In this document: piece after piece, positions 1 to 6,678 of the stretch | Position numbering within the stretch: the first letter of the stretch is position 1 | How the letters are laid out: each line of letters begins with the position of its first letter | Assembly (NCBI GenBank): GCA_945952355.1 | Contig: CAMFIW010000012.1 | Coordinates: forward strand, 1-16,372 | DNA from: an uncultured Phenylobacterium sp. | GTDB taxonomy: Bacteria; Pseudomonadota; Alphaproteobacteria; Caulobacterales; Caulobacteraceae | DNA length: 16,372 bases | Reading direction: 5' to 3' | Position numbers and translations under genes: made by a program | The notes under the pieces: model-generated | Told to the model about the DNA's origin: nothing | The model's input: only the letters and a program-made list of their open reading frames with translations | Databases searched by the model: none

Positions 1-685
1 CGATGGCCCGGTGCTCCACGCTGAACAGCCCCTCCTCCGAGCCGAGCGCGGCGGCGTAGGCAGCCTCCATCGACGGCCTGTCGTCCGGATGGATCGCCTG
101 GCTCATCCAGGTCTCGTAGTCGAGGCGGGCGTCCGGCGGCAGGCCGTAAAGCGCCTTGGTGCGATCCGACCAGACCGCCTCGTCCTTGGCGATGTCGTAG
201 TCCCAGAAACCCAGGCCAGCGGCGCGCATAGCCAGGTCCACCTTGCGTCGCTCGGCGATCAAAGCCTGCTCCGCCAGCTTCTGTTCAGTGATGTCGACCT
301 GCAGCCCGTCCCACAGGGTCCAGCCCTCGGCGGTCAGCTCGCTGCGCGGCGCCGACGTCGCGCGCCGCCACCCGACCTCGCCGTTCGGCTTTCGCATGGC
401 GTATTCGACCATCAATGGCTTGCGGTCGATGATCGCGCGGGTGGTGACGTCATGGGTCAGCTGACGATGCTCCGGCGTCACCAGCTCGTAGAACACCCTG
501 GGGTCGTCGATCACCGCCTGGGCGCTGACGCCGTTGAGGGCCAGGCAGCTGTCGGAGACCTGGAGGAATCGGCGTTTCGCGCCGTCGGGCGAACAGGCCA
601 GCTGATAGGACATGCCGAGCGACAGCACCTCGGCCATGGCCTGGAACGAGTTTTCAGGCGACCGGTCCACGAACCGCTCCAACAC
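1..685 (-). CDS. PAS-domain sensor protein, N-terminal part (runs off left edge)
   Basis: Partial gene; 228 residues are visible and the C-terminus lies beyond position 1. The translation contains a PAS-like segment at about residues 27-105, then a PAC-type ending (WDGLQVDITEQKLAEQAL, about 105-125), then a second PAS fold beginning near AMRAAGLGFWDYDI and running through SDRTKALYGLPPDAR and IHPDDRPSMEAAYAAAL. Tandem PAS/PAC blocks of this kind usually precede a histidine kinase, GGDEF or similar output domain, which cannot be seen here. No membrane segment or signal peptide is visible, so a cytoplasmic sensor is likely. The start is uncertain. An in-frame stop lies at 731-733. The GTG at 685 comes first, with a weak GCGAGG upstream; the ATG at 637 would give a protein 16 residues shorter. 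The gene is identified only to the domain level. Confidence 0.75.
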   Translation of the reverse strand, partial: MLERFVDRSPENSFQAMAEVLSLGMSYQLACSPDGAKRRFLQVSDSCLALNGVSAQAVIDDPRVFYELVTPEHRQLTHDVTTRAIIDRKPLMVEYAMRKPNGEVGWRRATSAPRSELTAEGWTLWDGLQVDITEQKLAEQALIAERRKVDLAMRAAGLGFWDYDIAKDEAVWSDRTKALYGLPPDARLDYETWMSQAIHPDDRPSMEAAYAAALGSEEGLFSVEHRAI

Positions 686-766
686 CCTCGCATGCCACTG
701 AACGGGAACGTCCCGTCCGAGCCGGGGCGATCACCGCAACAACTCCGAAGCGTGGCCAGGTTCTGG

Positions 767-793
767 GGGCGCCAGTCCGGCTTCGGGGCGCCC
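767..793. repeat. GC-rich inverted repeat / hairpin
   Basis: GGGCGCC (767-773) pairs perfectly with GGCGCCC (787-793). Inside, CCG (777-779) pairs with CGG (784-786) around a GCTT loop, leaving a three-base bulge AGT on one side. No T-run follows on either strand, so it is not a standard intrinsic terminator. It could end transcription of the LemA/TPM operon with help from Rho, or sit in the leader of the PAS gene. Confidence 0.5.
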
Positions 794-812
794 GACTCAC
801 GGTGGCGGGCGG

Positions 813-832
813 GTCCGCAATCTGATGCGGAC
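813..832. repeat. 7-bp stem hairpin downstream of the LemA/TPM operon
   Basis: GTCCGCA (813-819) and TGCGGAC (826-832) form a perfect 7-bp stem with a six-base loop (ATCTGA). It lies about 45 bp past the stop codon of the last gene of the minus-strand operon, where a transcript end is expected. The minus-strand continuation is C/G-rich rather than a U-run, so terminator function is a guess. Confidence 0.45.
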
Positions 833-876
833 GGGCTTAAGGGACAACCGCCATTGTAGGTTAATTGCAGAGCCGC

Positions 877-1569
877 TCAGGGCAGCATGATCACGCTGTT
901 CGGCAGTTCATCCGGATTGTCTCCCACCCGCGCCGGAAAGTGTTCGGCCAGCACCGCGCCGCACAGGCCGATCGCCTGCTCGAAGCCTTCGGCCGTGCGG
1001 CCATGGCGGACGCCGGCGATCAGTTTGGACATAGCTTCGTCCCAGACCGAAGCCGAGACCTTGGAGGCGACGCCCTCGTCGGCGATCAGTTCCGCCATGC
1101 GCTCGGCCGCCGAGACGTAGATCAGCACGCCCGTACGCTCGCGAGTGCCCACGAGGTCGCGAGCCAGGAACTGCTCGCGCGCCCGCCGGCGCACGCGCTC
1201 CTGCTTCAGGCTGCGCGGAGTCATGAACCGTCGAACCGGCGGGATCGACACGATCACCGCCACGACCAGGAAGAGCGCGCCCTGCAACAGGATGGCGCCG
1301 GCCACGGCCGCGCGGGCGGCGCTCTCCGCCGCGGCCCCGATCTGGGCGGCCGTCCAGGGCTCGCCGAAGACGTCGGGCACGGTGACGTGGATGCCCGCCA
1401 TCAACAGCACCGCGGGCGCGGCCAGGGCCGCGAGGGCCGCCCATGCGATGGGAGCCTCGCGATAGTCGGAACTCTCCTGGGCGACCACGCAATAGATCTC
1501 GCCGCGCGTCGTCGCCTCGGCGGCCTTCACGGCCGCCTCGATGCGGGCCCGGTCGTCAATGGTCAGCAT
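877..1569 (-). CDS. TPM-domain membrane protein
   Basis: A 230-residue protein starting at the ATG at 1569. A longer frame extends upstream, but it would run into the Gly-rich coding tail of the preceding gene, and ATG 1569 follows that gene's TGA by one base (translational coupling). The N-terminal MLTIDDRARIEAAVKAAEA and RGEIYCVVA resemble the start of a TPM (YgcG/PF04536-type) domain. Two hydrophobic segments follow (about 41-60 and 87-110). The domain then seems to resume with RERTGVLIYVSAAERMAELIADEG and a C-terminal helix pair. This split TPM-with-transmembrane-insert arrangement is common for the second TPM gene beside LemA. There is no signal peptide. Biochemical function is not established for the family; a role at the envelope with the LemA lipoprotein and the other TPM protein is inferred from the operon. 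Confidence 0.82.
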   Translation of the reverse strand: MLTIDDRARIEAAVKAAEATTRGEIYCVVAQESSDYREAPIAWAALAALAAPAVLLMAGIHVTVPDVFGEPWTAAQIGAAAESAARAAVAGAILLQGALFLVVAVIVSIPPVRRFMTPRSLKQERVRRRAREQFLARDLVGTRERTGVLIYVSAAERMAELIADEGVASKVSASVWDEAMSKLIAGVRHGRTAEGFEQAIGLCGAVLAEHFPARVGDNPDELPNSVIMLP

Positions 1570-1570
1570 C

Positions 1571-2362
1571 TCACCAGCTCCCCGAGGATCCGCCGCCGCC
1601 GAACGAGCCGCCGCCGCCGGAGAAGCCGCCGCCGCCGCCGCTCCAACCGCCACCGCCCCAGCCGTCGCGACGACCGCCGCTGTTCAGCAGGACGAAGGGC
1701 AGCCACCACAGCCCCCCCATGCGCCGCCCGCTGAGGCCGCGCAGGATGCTTGTGATGATCCAGATCGCCAGGATGAGGACCAGGAACGAGGGGAAATGGC
1801 TCCCCTCCGCGTGGACCTGCGGAGCCGGCTGCGGCGGCGATTGGGCGATGGCCTCGGCCTGGTCATCCGGCAGGCCAAGTTGTTGGACGATGGCTTCGGT
1901 TCCGTCGACCACGCCCTGCTCCATGTTTCCGGCCCGGAACGCCGGCAGCACCTTGGTCTGGATGATCACCGAGGACAGGGCGTCGGTCAGGACCGGCTCG
2001 AGGCCATAGCCGACCTCGATCCGAACCTTGCGGTCGTTGGGCGCCACCAGGAACAGGACGCCATTGTTCTTGCCCTTCTGGCCGATCCCCCAGGCCCGCC
2101 CGAGCTGGTAGCCGTAGTCCTCGATCGGATAGCCCTGCAGGTCGGGAATCGTGGCGACCACCACCTGGCGGCCGGTCTTCTGCTCCAAGGCGGCCAGTTC
2201 GGAGGTCAGTTTCTGCGACGCGCCGCCGGACAGCATGTGCGCGTTGTCGACCACCCGTCCCGTCAGGGGCGGGAACTTGGGCGCGGCGAGGGCTGCGCCG
2301 GCGAATGCGACCAGGGCCAGGACCGCGAGGACGAACCCGCGCGGTCCCGCGAAGCGGCTCAT
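1571..2362 (-). CDS. Exported TPM-domain protein with Gly-rich tail (YgcG-like)
   Basis: A 263-residue protein. Residues 1-26 form a signal peptide ending in ALAAP. A TPM domain follows (about 32-160), with the characteristic openings GRVVDNAHMLS, GRQVVVATIPDLQGYPIEDYGYQLGRAWGIG, NNGVLFLVAPNDRKVRIEVGYGLEPVLTD and IIQTKVLPAFRAGN. Then come a Pro-rich linker, one hydrophobic membrane helix (about 190-208), and a Gly/Ser/Trp-rich tail (about 226-263, runs of GGGG with Phe and Trp) typical of YgcG proteins. The predicted topology is a periplasmic TPM domain anchored by the C-terminal helix. The ATG overlaps the lemA stop (ATGA, 2359-2362), and the TGA lies one base before the next TPM start, so the three genes are translationally coupled. 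Family domains have been proposed to act as phosphatases or in envelope/photosystem repair, which does not settle the role here. Confidence 0.9.
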   Translation of the reverse strand: MSRFAGPRGFVLAVLALVAFAGAALAAPKFPPLTGRVVDNAHMLSGGASQKLTSELAALEQKTGRQVVVATIPDLQGYPIEDYGYQLGRAWGIGQKGKNNGVLFLVAPNDRKVRIEVGYGLEPVLTDALSSVIIQTKVLPAFRAGNMEQGVVDGTEAIVQQLGLPDDQAEAIAQSPPQPAPQVHAEGSHFPSFLVLILAIWIITSILRGLSGRRMGGLWWLPFVLLNSGGRRDGWGGGGWSGGGGGFSGGGGSFGGGGSSGSW

Positions 2363-3012
2363 GGCGTGGTCGTGGCCGGGGGCGCGGAGCCGGGCGCGAC
2401 CGCCGGGCCGGACGGCGCGAAGCTTACGCTGGGCGCGCTCTGGGCCGCCGCGGTGGCCTGGAACATCTGCATGGGCTTCGAGTCCTTGTGGAAAGCCGCC
2501 CAGAACGAGTTGGGGAAGGTCTTGAACTCCAGATTGTAGGAGCGGACCGCCTCATTGTAGTCGCGCCGGGCGATCGCGATGCGGTTCTCCGTGCCCTCGA
2601 GTTGGGACTGCAGGGCCAGGAAGTTCTGGTCCGACTTCAGTTGCGGATAGCTCTCCTGGATCATCATCAGACGGCCGAGCACGCCGCTCAGCTTGTCCTG
2701 CGCCTGGGCGTATTCGTTGAACTTCGCGGGGTCGGTCAGGGTCGACGCGTCGACCTTGACCTGGGTCGCAGAGGCGCGCGCCTGGGCCACCTCGACCAGG
2801 ACGCTCTTCTCCTGGGCGGCATAGCCCTTCACGGTCTCCACCAGGTTCGGGATCAGGTCGCTGCGGCGCTGATACTGGTTCTGCACCTCGGCCCAGGCCG
2901 CCTTGGCGGTCTCTTCCTTGGTGGGGATGTTGTTGATCCCGCACCCGGCCAGCAGGGCCGGGATGGCGAGGAACAGGGCCAGGCGCGCAAGGCGCGTGCG
3001 GAGGCTGGTCAA
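2359..3012 (-). CDS. lemA: LemA family lipoprotein (TTG start)
   Basis: A 217-residue LemA-family protein. A basic n-region and hydrophobic core end in a lipobox (LLAGC, Cys24), so it should be a lipoprotein. Residue +2 after Cys is Gly, compatible with outer-membrane sorting. The LemA signature follows: AWAEVQNQYQRRSDLIPNL, VETVKGYAAQEK, then LSGVLGRLMMIQESYPQLK, FLALQSQLEGTENRIAIARRDYNEAV and YNLEFKTFPNSFWA. The C-terminus is a low-complexity Ala/Pro/Thr tail. The start codon is TTG at 3010-3012. An in-frame TGA lies shortly upstream with no ATG or GTG between, and a GGGAG motif sits about 8 nt before the TTG. It is first in a three-gene operon with the two TPM genes and overlaps the next gene by four bases. 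LemA proteins have helical-bundle folds; their molecular role remains unclear. Confidence 0.92.
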   Translation of the reverse strand: MTSLRTRLARLALFLAIPALLAGCGINNIPTKEETAKAAWAEVQNQYQRRSDLIPNLVETVKGYAAQEKSVLVEVAQARASATQVKVDASTLTDPAKFNEYAQAQDKLSGVLGRLMMIQESYPQLKSDQNFLALQSQLEGTENRIAIARRDYNEAVRSYNLEFKTFPNSFWAAFHKDSKPMQMFQATAAAQSAPSVSFAPSGPAVAPGSAPPATTTP

Positions 3013-3072
3013 GTCGGAGGCTCCCGTTGTGTCGCAGCTTCAAGCTTCGCGGGCGATCATTGGCCGCGCCTT

Positions 3073-3100
3073 GATCCAGCGCAATGGTTGTCTGCGTCAC
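3073..3100 (-). promoter_or_regulatory. Predicted Caulobacter-type housekeeping promoter of lemA operon
   Basis: Read on the minus strand, GTGACGC (3100-3094) matches the Caulobacter -35 consensus TTGACGS at 6 of 7 positions. After 13 bases, GCTGGATC (3080-3073) matches GCTANAWC at 7 of 8. The spacing is within the known 10-14 range. The position gives a 5' leader of roughly 50-60 nt before the TTG start of lemA, leaving room for the GGGAG ribosome binding site. Confidence 0.55.
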
Positions 3101-3137
3101 CCGCCTTGCGCGAAGTTCGGATTTCATCCGCCCGAGC

Positions 3138-3156
3138 TTGCGGGCATAGTCCGCAA
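3138..3156. promoter_or_regulatory. Inverted repeat before methyltransferase gene
   Basis: TTGCGG (3138-3143) and CCGCAA (3151-3156) form a perfect 6-bp inverted repeat with a 7-bp spacer. The repeat lies 18 bp upstream of the methyltransferase ATG, within the divergent lemA/methyltransferase gap. The position fits an operator or a leader hairpin. No regulator gene lies next to it, so function is unassigned. Confidence 0.3.
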
Positions 3157-3174
3157 ACTGATCGTCGGGGGGCG

Positions 3175-3960
3175 ATGGGGATGGGCGCCAAGTCAGGCCG
3201 GGTCGAGACGCGACCCTACTATTCCGAGAAGAGCCTGTCGGCGCGGTTCTACGACCTGACCACCGCGGCGGACACCAGCTTGGCGGGCGATATCGACCTC
3301 TATGCCGCGCTGGCGCCGGCGGGGGGCTCGGTCCTGGAGCTCGGCTCCGGCACGGGTCGCGTGAGTTTCGCGCTCGCCGCGCGCGGGATCGAGGTGCTGG
3401 GCGTCGACCTTGCCCCCGCCATGCTGGCCCAAGCCGAGGCCAAGCTGCGGGCGACCCGGCCCGACCTGGCCGCCCGACTCCGATTTCAGCGCGGCGATAT
3501 GGCCAGCCTCAATCTCGGCGAACGGTTCGACGCGGTGATCGCACCCTATTTCGCGCTCGGCCATCTGCCCTGCGGCGCCGCATGGCGGAACGTGTTCACG
3601 GGCGTGGCGCGCCACTTGAAGCCAAGTGGCCGGGCCGCGTTCCACCTCCCCTCCGCCGAGATGCTCGGCCAGCCGCTGCCGGCGACGCGCGGGCCGGCCC
3701 TGGTCCGGCCACTCGAAGGCGATCGTCGCCTGGTCGTCAACATCACCGATCGGAGCAGCAAGCCGCAGATCGGTCGCTACGATCAGATCGTCGAATATGT
3801 CGTCGAGGGCCCGCGGGGCGTGGAGGCGAGCAGCCTGGACCACATGACCTTCTATGCGGCCGATCCTCTCCCCTTCGCCGAGGCGGCAGGGCTGCTCGCC
3901 GACGGGATCGCGGCGCTCGGCCCCAATCCCGTGCATCTGTTCCGAAAGCCGGCTGACTAG
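3175..3960 (+). CDS. Class I SAM-dependent methyltransferase
   Basis: A 261-residue protein. The SAM-binding motif I is VLELGSGTG (residues 53-61), followed by the acidic ribose-binding residue in GVDLAPAML (Asp78) and a motif-II-like FDAVIAPYFALGHL. This is the Methyltransf_25/11 type of Rossmann fold. The C-terminal half (about 150-261) is a beta-rich region including RRLVVNITDRSSKPQIGRYDQIVEY, as in small-molecule methyltransferases of this group; the substrate cannot be told. The start is ATG 3175, preceded by a G-rich ribosome binding site (GGGGGG); ATG 3181 is a possible alternative. A longer open frame upstream overlaps lemA on the other strand and has no family homology. It diverges from lemA and converges on the M28 peptidase, sharing the CTAG at 3957-3960 as both stop codons. 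Confidence 0.88.
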   Translation: MGMGAKSGRVETRPYYSEKSLSARFYDLTTAADTSLAGDIDLYAALAPAGGSVLELGSGTGRVSFALAARGIEVLGVDLAPAMLAQAEAKLRATRPDLAARLRFQRGDMASLNLGERFDAVIAPYFALGHLPCGAAWRNVFTGVARHLKPSGRAAFHLPSAEMLGQPLPATRGPALVRPLEGDRRLVVNITDRSSKPQIGRYDQIVEYVVEGPRGVEASSLDHMTFYAADPLPFAEAAGLLADGIAALGPNPVHLFRKPAD

Positions 3961-5603
3961 TTCCGCTCGCCGGCGCTCTTGTCGCGGATGGCCTTGAACT
4001 CCGAGCCGGCCGTCCAGGTCGGCCACGCCCGGCTGTCGGCGAGATCGCGACCGATCGCATAGAGCAGGTCGACGTCGGCGGCGGCACCCCTCAGGTCCCA
4101 GTCCGCCGACCAGTCGTCGCAGGCCTTGTGATAGCAGTTGGCCGTGAAGTCGTTGACCCACTTGTCGCCCGCCTCGCGCCCGCCGGCGACCAGATCCGGC
4201 CCGCCGCCGAGGCCCATGAGCAGCAGGGCCGGCACGCCGTGCTTGGCGAGCGAGAAGTGGTCGGCGCGGAAGGCCAGGCCCTTCTCGGGGTGGGCGTCGG
4301 GCGTGACCGTGCGACCCTGGACCTTCGCGGCGGCGGCCAGGCGGTCGTCCAGTTCGCTCTGGCCGTAGCCGACCAGCACCACGTCCTTGGACGGCCCGGC
4401 GGTCTGCAGGGTGTCCATGGTCAGGTTGGCCACCATCTTGTTCAGCGAAACGGTGGGATGGACGCCGTAGTATTCCGAGCCCAACAGGCCGCGCTCCTCG
4501 GCGGTCCAGACGCCGAAATAGAGCGAGCGATCGGTGCGCGGCGCGGCCTTGAACTGGCGCGCCAGCTCCATGACACCCGCGACGCCGGTGCCGTCGTCCG
4601 CGGCGCCGCGGCGAATGGTCCGGCCCTGGGCGTCGGGCGCGCCGATGCCGTAGGCGTCCCAGTGGGCGGCGAACATCACGCTCTCGTCCGGATGGCCCTT
4701 GCCGGTCAGCTTGCCGATCACGTTGTGGCTCATGACCTGGCTGTAGGTCAGACCGTAGTCGGCGGAGAAGGTCGCGCCGGCCAATTCGACCGGCTTGAAA
4801 TCGGCGCTGCGGGCGCTCGTCTTGAGCGCTTCGAAATCGAGGCCGGCCTGCTTGAAGAGCGCGACGGCCGCATCGCGGCTGATCCAGGCCTGGAGTTGCA
4901 GTCGCTCCTTGGCGGGATCGGCGCGGACGATGTCGAAGCCTTCTCCGCCCGGCGCGATCACGGTGGACCAGCCATAGCCTGCGCCGGGGGTTTCATGGAC
5001 GATCAGGGCGGCGATCGCGCCGCGCCGGATGGCCTCGTCATACTTGTAGGTCCAGCGGCCGTAGTAGGCCATCGCCTGACCGCCGAACTTGCCGGCCACC
5101 GCCTCGCCGGGCATGGCCTCGAAGTCCGGGTCGTTGATCAGGATGACCGCGACCTTGCCCTTGAGGTCGTAGCCTTTGAAGTCGTCCCAACCGCGCTCGG
5201 GCGCCGTGACGCCATAGCCCACGAAGACCAACGGCGCGTTGTGGATCGTCACGTGGTCGACCGGCAGCAGGGTGATGCCCGCCACCTCCTTGCCGAAGGC
5301 GAGCGGGGTCTTCGCACCCTTCACGTCGAAGCTGAAGGCGCCGGGCCCCTGGACCTGAGTCTTCAGCAGGGCGACATCCTGAATGTAGGAGCCCTTCTCG
5401 CCGGCCGGCTCCAGACCCAAGGCCTTGAATCGGGAAGTGAGATACTCGATCGTCTTTGCCTCTCCTGGCGAGCCAGGCGCCCGGCCCTCGAACGGGTCGG
5501 AGGCGAGCGTCTTGACGATGTCGGACATGCGCGCCGGATCGGTGGCGGCCTGGGCGGCGCCCGCGAGGGCGATCGAGGCGGCGGCAAGCAGGGCGATGCG
5601 CAT
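3957..5603 (-). CDS. Exported M28-family zinc metallopeptidase with PA domain
   Basis: A 548-residue protein with an N-terminal signal peptide (about 1-20, cleavage after AAQAA). A PA (protease-associated) insert spans roughly residues 110-260, including PLVFVGYGVTAPERGWDD and DLKGKVAVILINDPDF. The M28 catalytic core follows. His314 (AAHWD) and bridging Asp336 (GAADDGTG) are visible, with Glu369/Glu370 (TAEERGLLGSEYY) as general base and ligand. Asp397 (TMDTLQ) and His492 (CYHKACDDW) complete the set, so all metal ligands and the base of a dinuclear zinc aminopeptidase are present. Cys490 and Cys495 flank the last His and could form a disulfide. It is likely a periplasmic or secreted aminopeptidase acting on peptides. 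The start is ATG 5603 with GGAG eight bases upstream. It is apparently monocistronic; its 3' end meets the methyltransferase tail-to-tail. Confidence 0.93.
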   Translation of the reverse strand: MRIALLAAASIALAGAAQAATDPARMSDIVKTLASDPFEGRAPGSPGEAKTIEYLTSRFKALGLEPAGEKGSYIQDVALLKTQVQGPGAFSFDVKGAKTPLAFGKEVAGITLLPVDHVTIHNAPLVFVGYGVTAPERGWDDFKGYDLKGKVAVILINDPDFEAMPGEAVAGKFGGQAMAYYGRWTYKYDEAIRRGAIAALIVHETPGAGYGWSTVIAPGGEGFDIVRADPAKERLQLQAWISRDAAVALFKQAGLDFEALKTSARSADFKPVELAGATFSADYGLTYSQVMSHNVIGKLTGKGHPDESVMFAAHWDAYGIGAPDAQGRTIRRGAADDGTGVAGVMELARQFKAAPRTDRSLYFGVWTAEERGLLGSEYYGVHPTVSLNKMVANLTMDTLQTAGPSKDVVLVGYGQSELDDRLAAAAKVQGRTVTPDAHPEKGLAFRADHFSLAKHGVPALLLMGLGGGPDLVAGGREAGDKWVNDFTANCYHKACDDWSADWDLRGAAADVDLLYAIGRDLADSRAWPTWTAGSEFKAIRDKSAGERN

Positions 5604-5702
5604 GCGGAAGGTCTCCAGACTGGGGGCGATCGACCCTAGAGCATGTTCGGGGGGGCGCGGCTAGGCATCGCCGGACGGCGGCGGATGGGCTAACAAGCCG
5701 CC

Positions 5703-6062
5703 ATGCACGAGAACGATCTGAAGATGCGCGCCGAGGAGATGGTCTGGCGTGGCCGCCAGTGGACGGTGACCCTCGACGGGCTGGAGACCCTAGGCAAGCC
5801 GGAGGATTTCGGCATCGCCGCCAGCGAACTGGCCGACGGCTGGGAGGGCGCCGACGAGAGCCTGCTGGCCTGGCCGCTGGAGATGGCGAGCAAGATGTGG
5901 GTCGACTACCGCGACTTCGAGACGGCCTTCCTGGTGGCGCTCGGCGTCCACCAGGGCCGCTATCCCGAGGTCGACCTGCAGACCATCCGCGCCACCATGA
6001 CCGAGGGCCGGGCCATGTGGGAGGCGGCCAAGGCCGAGTTGCTCGGCGAGGACGACGACTAG
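5703..6062 (+). CDS. Conserved-looking small acidic protein, unknown function
   Basis: A 119-residue protein that I do not recognise. It is acidic, ends in EDDD, has no signal peptide or membrane helix, and looks like a soluble alpha/beta protein. A short beta-rich start (MVWRGRQWTVTLDGLETLGKPEDFGIAA) is followed by helices (DFETAFLVALGVHQGRYPEVDLQTIRATMTEGRAMWEAAKAELL). ATG 5703 has no Shine-Dalgarno sequence. GCTAACAA, resembling the GCTANAWC -10 box, lies at about 5689-5696, so a very short leader is possible. It diverges from the M28 peptidase gene across 99 bp and converges on the isomerase gene, both stops sharing the CTAG at 6059-6062. Codon use is in keeping with its neighbours, and the reading frame looks genuine rather than a shadow of an opposite-strand gene. 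Confidence 0.7.
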   Translation: MHENDLKMRAEEMVWRGRQWTVTLDGLETLGKPEDFGIAASELADGWEGADESLLAWPLEMASKMWVDYRDFETAFLVALGVHQGRYPEVDLQTIRATMTEGRAMWEAAKAELLGEDDD

Positions 6063-6670
6063 GCCGGGACCTTCAGGAGCTCTTCCTCGACCTGGCCGAG
6101 GCGTTCCTTGCCGAAGAACATCTCGTCGCCGACGAAGAAGGTCGGGATGCCGAACACGCCACGGGCTGCGGCCTTCTCGGTATTGGCCATCAGCTCGGCC
6201 TTGACCTCGGGGTCCTGGGTCGCCTCGAGGATCGCCTTGGCGTCGAGGCCGGCGGCGGTCAGGACCCGGGCCGCGACCTCCAGATCGTCCATCTTCTCGC
6301 CGTCCTCCCACATCGCCTTCAGCACCGTCCCCAGATAGCGATCGGCGACGCCCTGGCGCTGGGCGGCGATCTGGCCGCGCATGATCAGCAGGGTGTTGAC
6401 CGGGAAGTGCGGGTTGAAGCGGAAGGCCGACAGGCCGTGCTTCTCGACGAAGCGGCGGGTCTCCAGGCCCTCGTAGGCGAGCTTGCCCTGGATGTGGCCG
6501 AAGGCCTGGTTGGGCGCCTGGTTTCCGGTGAGCTTGAAGATTCCACCGAGCAGGCAGGGGATCAGGTCCAGCCTGGCGCCGGTGCGCGCGCAGATGTCCG
6601 GCAACACCTTGCCGGACAGGTAGGCGTTGGGGCTGCCGAAATCGAAGATGAACTCGATGGTCCTGGGCAT
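6059..6670 (-). CDS. 2-hydroxychromene-2-carboxylate isomerase-like DsbA-family protein
   Basis: A 203-residue thioredoxin-fold protein of the DsbA/kappa-GST group, HCCA isomerase branch (NahD-like). The N-terminus reads PRTIEFIFDFGSPNAYL, where Ser13 sits at the position of the catalytic Ser/GSH-contacting residue of HCCA isomerases. The cis-Pro segment is GVFGIPTFFVGDEMFFGKERL. A helical insert lies between (QGKLAYEGLETRR, NPHFPVNTLLIMRG). The family binds glutathione and isomerises ring-cleavage products such as those of naphthalene catabolism; many homologues have unknown substrates. The start is ATG 6670, because GAGGA sits just upstream of it. An in-frame GTG at 6682 overlaps the stop of the upstream SDR gene but has poor context. 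It is the second gene of a two-gene operon behind the SDR, so a joint catabolic or detoxifying role is plausible. Confidence 0.85.
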   Translation of the reverse strand: MPRTIEFIFDFGSPNAYLSGKVLPDICARTGARLDLIPCLLGGIFKLTGNQAPNQAFGHIQGKLAYEGLETRRFVEKHGLSAFRFNPHFPVNTLLIMRGQIAAQRQGVADRYLGTVLKAMWEDGEKMDDLEVAARVLTAAGLDAKAILEATQDPEVKAELMANTEKAAARGVFGIPTFFVGDEMFFGKERLGQVEEELLKVPA

Positions 6671-6678
6671 GTCGTTCC

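Larger units (their letters stand above)
686..876. other. Non-coding stretch with two hairpins
   Basis: This 191-bp gap separates the end of the TPM gene (stop at 877) from the start of the PAS gene, both on the minus strand. It holds two GC-rich hairpins (767-793 and 813-832, listed separately) and a GACTC (GANTC) site at 794-798. It must contain the promoter of the PAS gene, but I see no convincing -35/-10 pair. No small ORF with a ribosome binding site stands out. Confidence 0.5.

Noticed and set aside
11..859. Open plus-strand frame of 282 codons
   Set aside because: It runs antisense to the PAS gene, has an Arg/Gly/Ala/Leu-rich translation without family features, and reflects GC-rich third positions of the opposite strand.
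1600..1680. GCC/CCG-rich repetitive DNA
   Set aside because: It encodes the Gly-rich tail of the YgcG-like protein, so it is codon composition and not an independent repeat element.
865..2539. Several long plus-strand frames opposite the TPM and LemA genes
   Set aside because: They are low-complexity translations (runs of Arg and Pro opposite the Gly-rich tail) with no homology, whereas the minus strand encodes recognisable TPM and LemA domains.
2305..3174. N-terminal extension of the methyltransferase frame
   Set aside because: It is antisense to lemA and its promoter. The methyltransferase fold begins after ATG 3175, which has its own ribosome binding site.
4128..5639. 503-codon plus-strand frame
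   Set aside because: It is an exact shadow of the M28 peptidase gene, which has all catalytic residues and a signal peptide.
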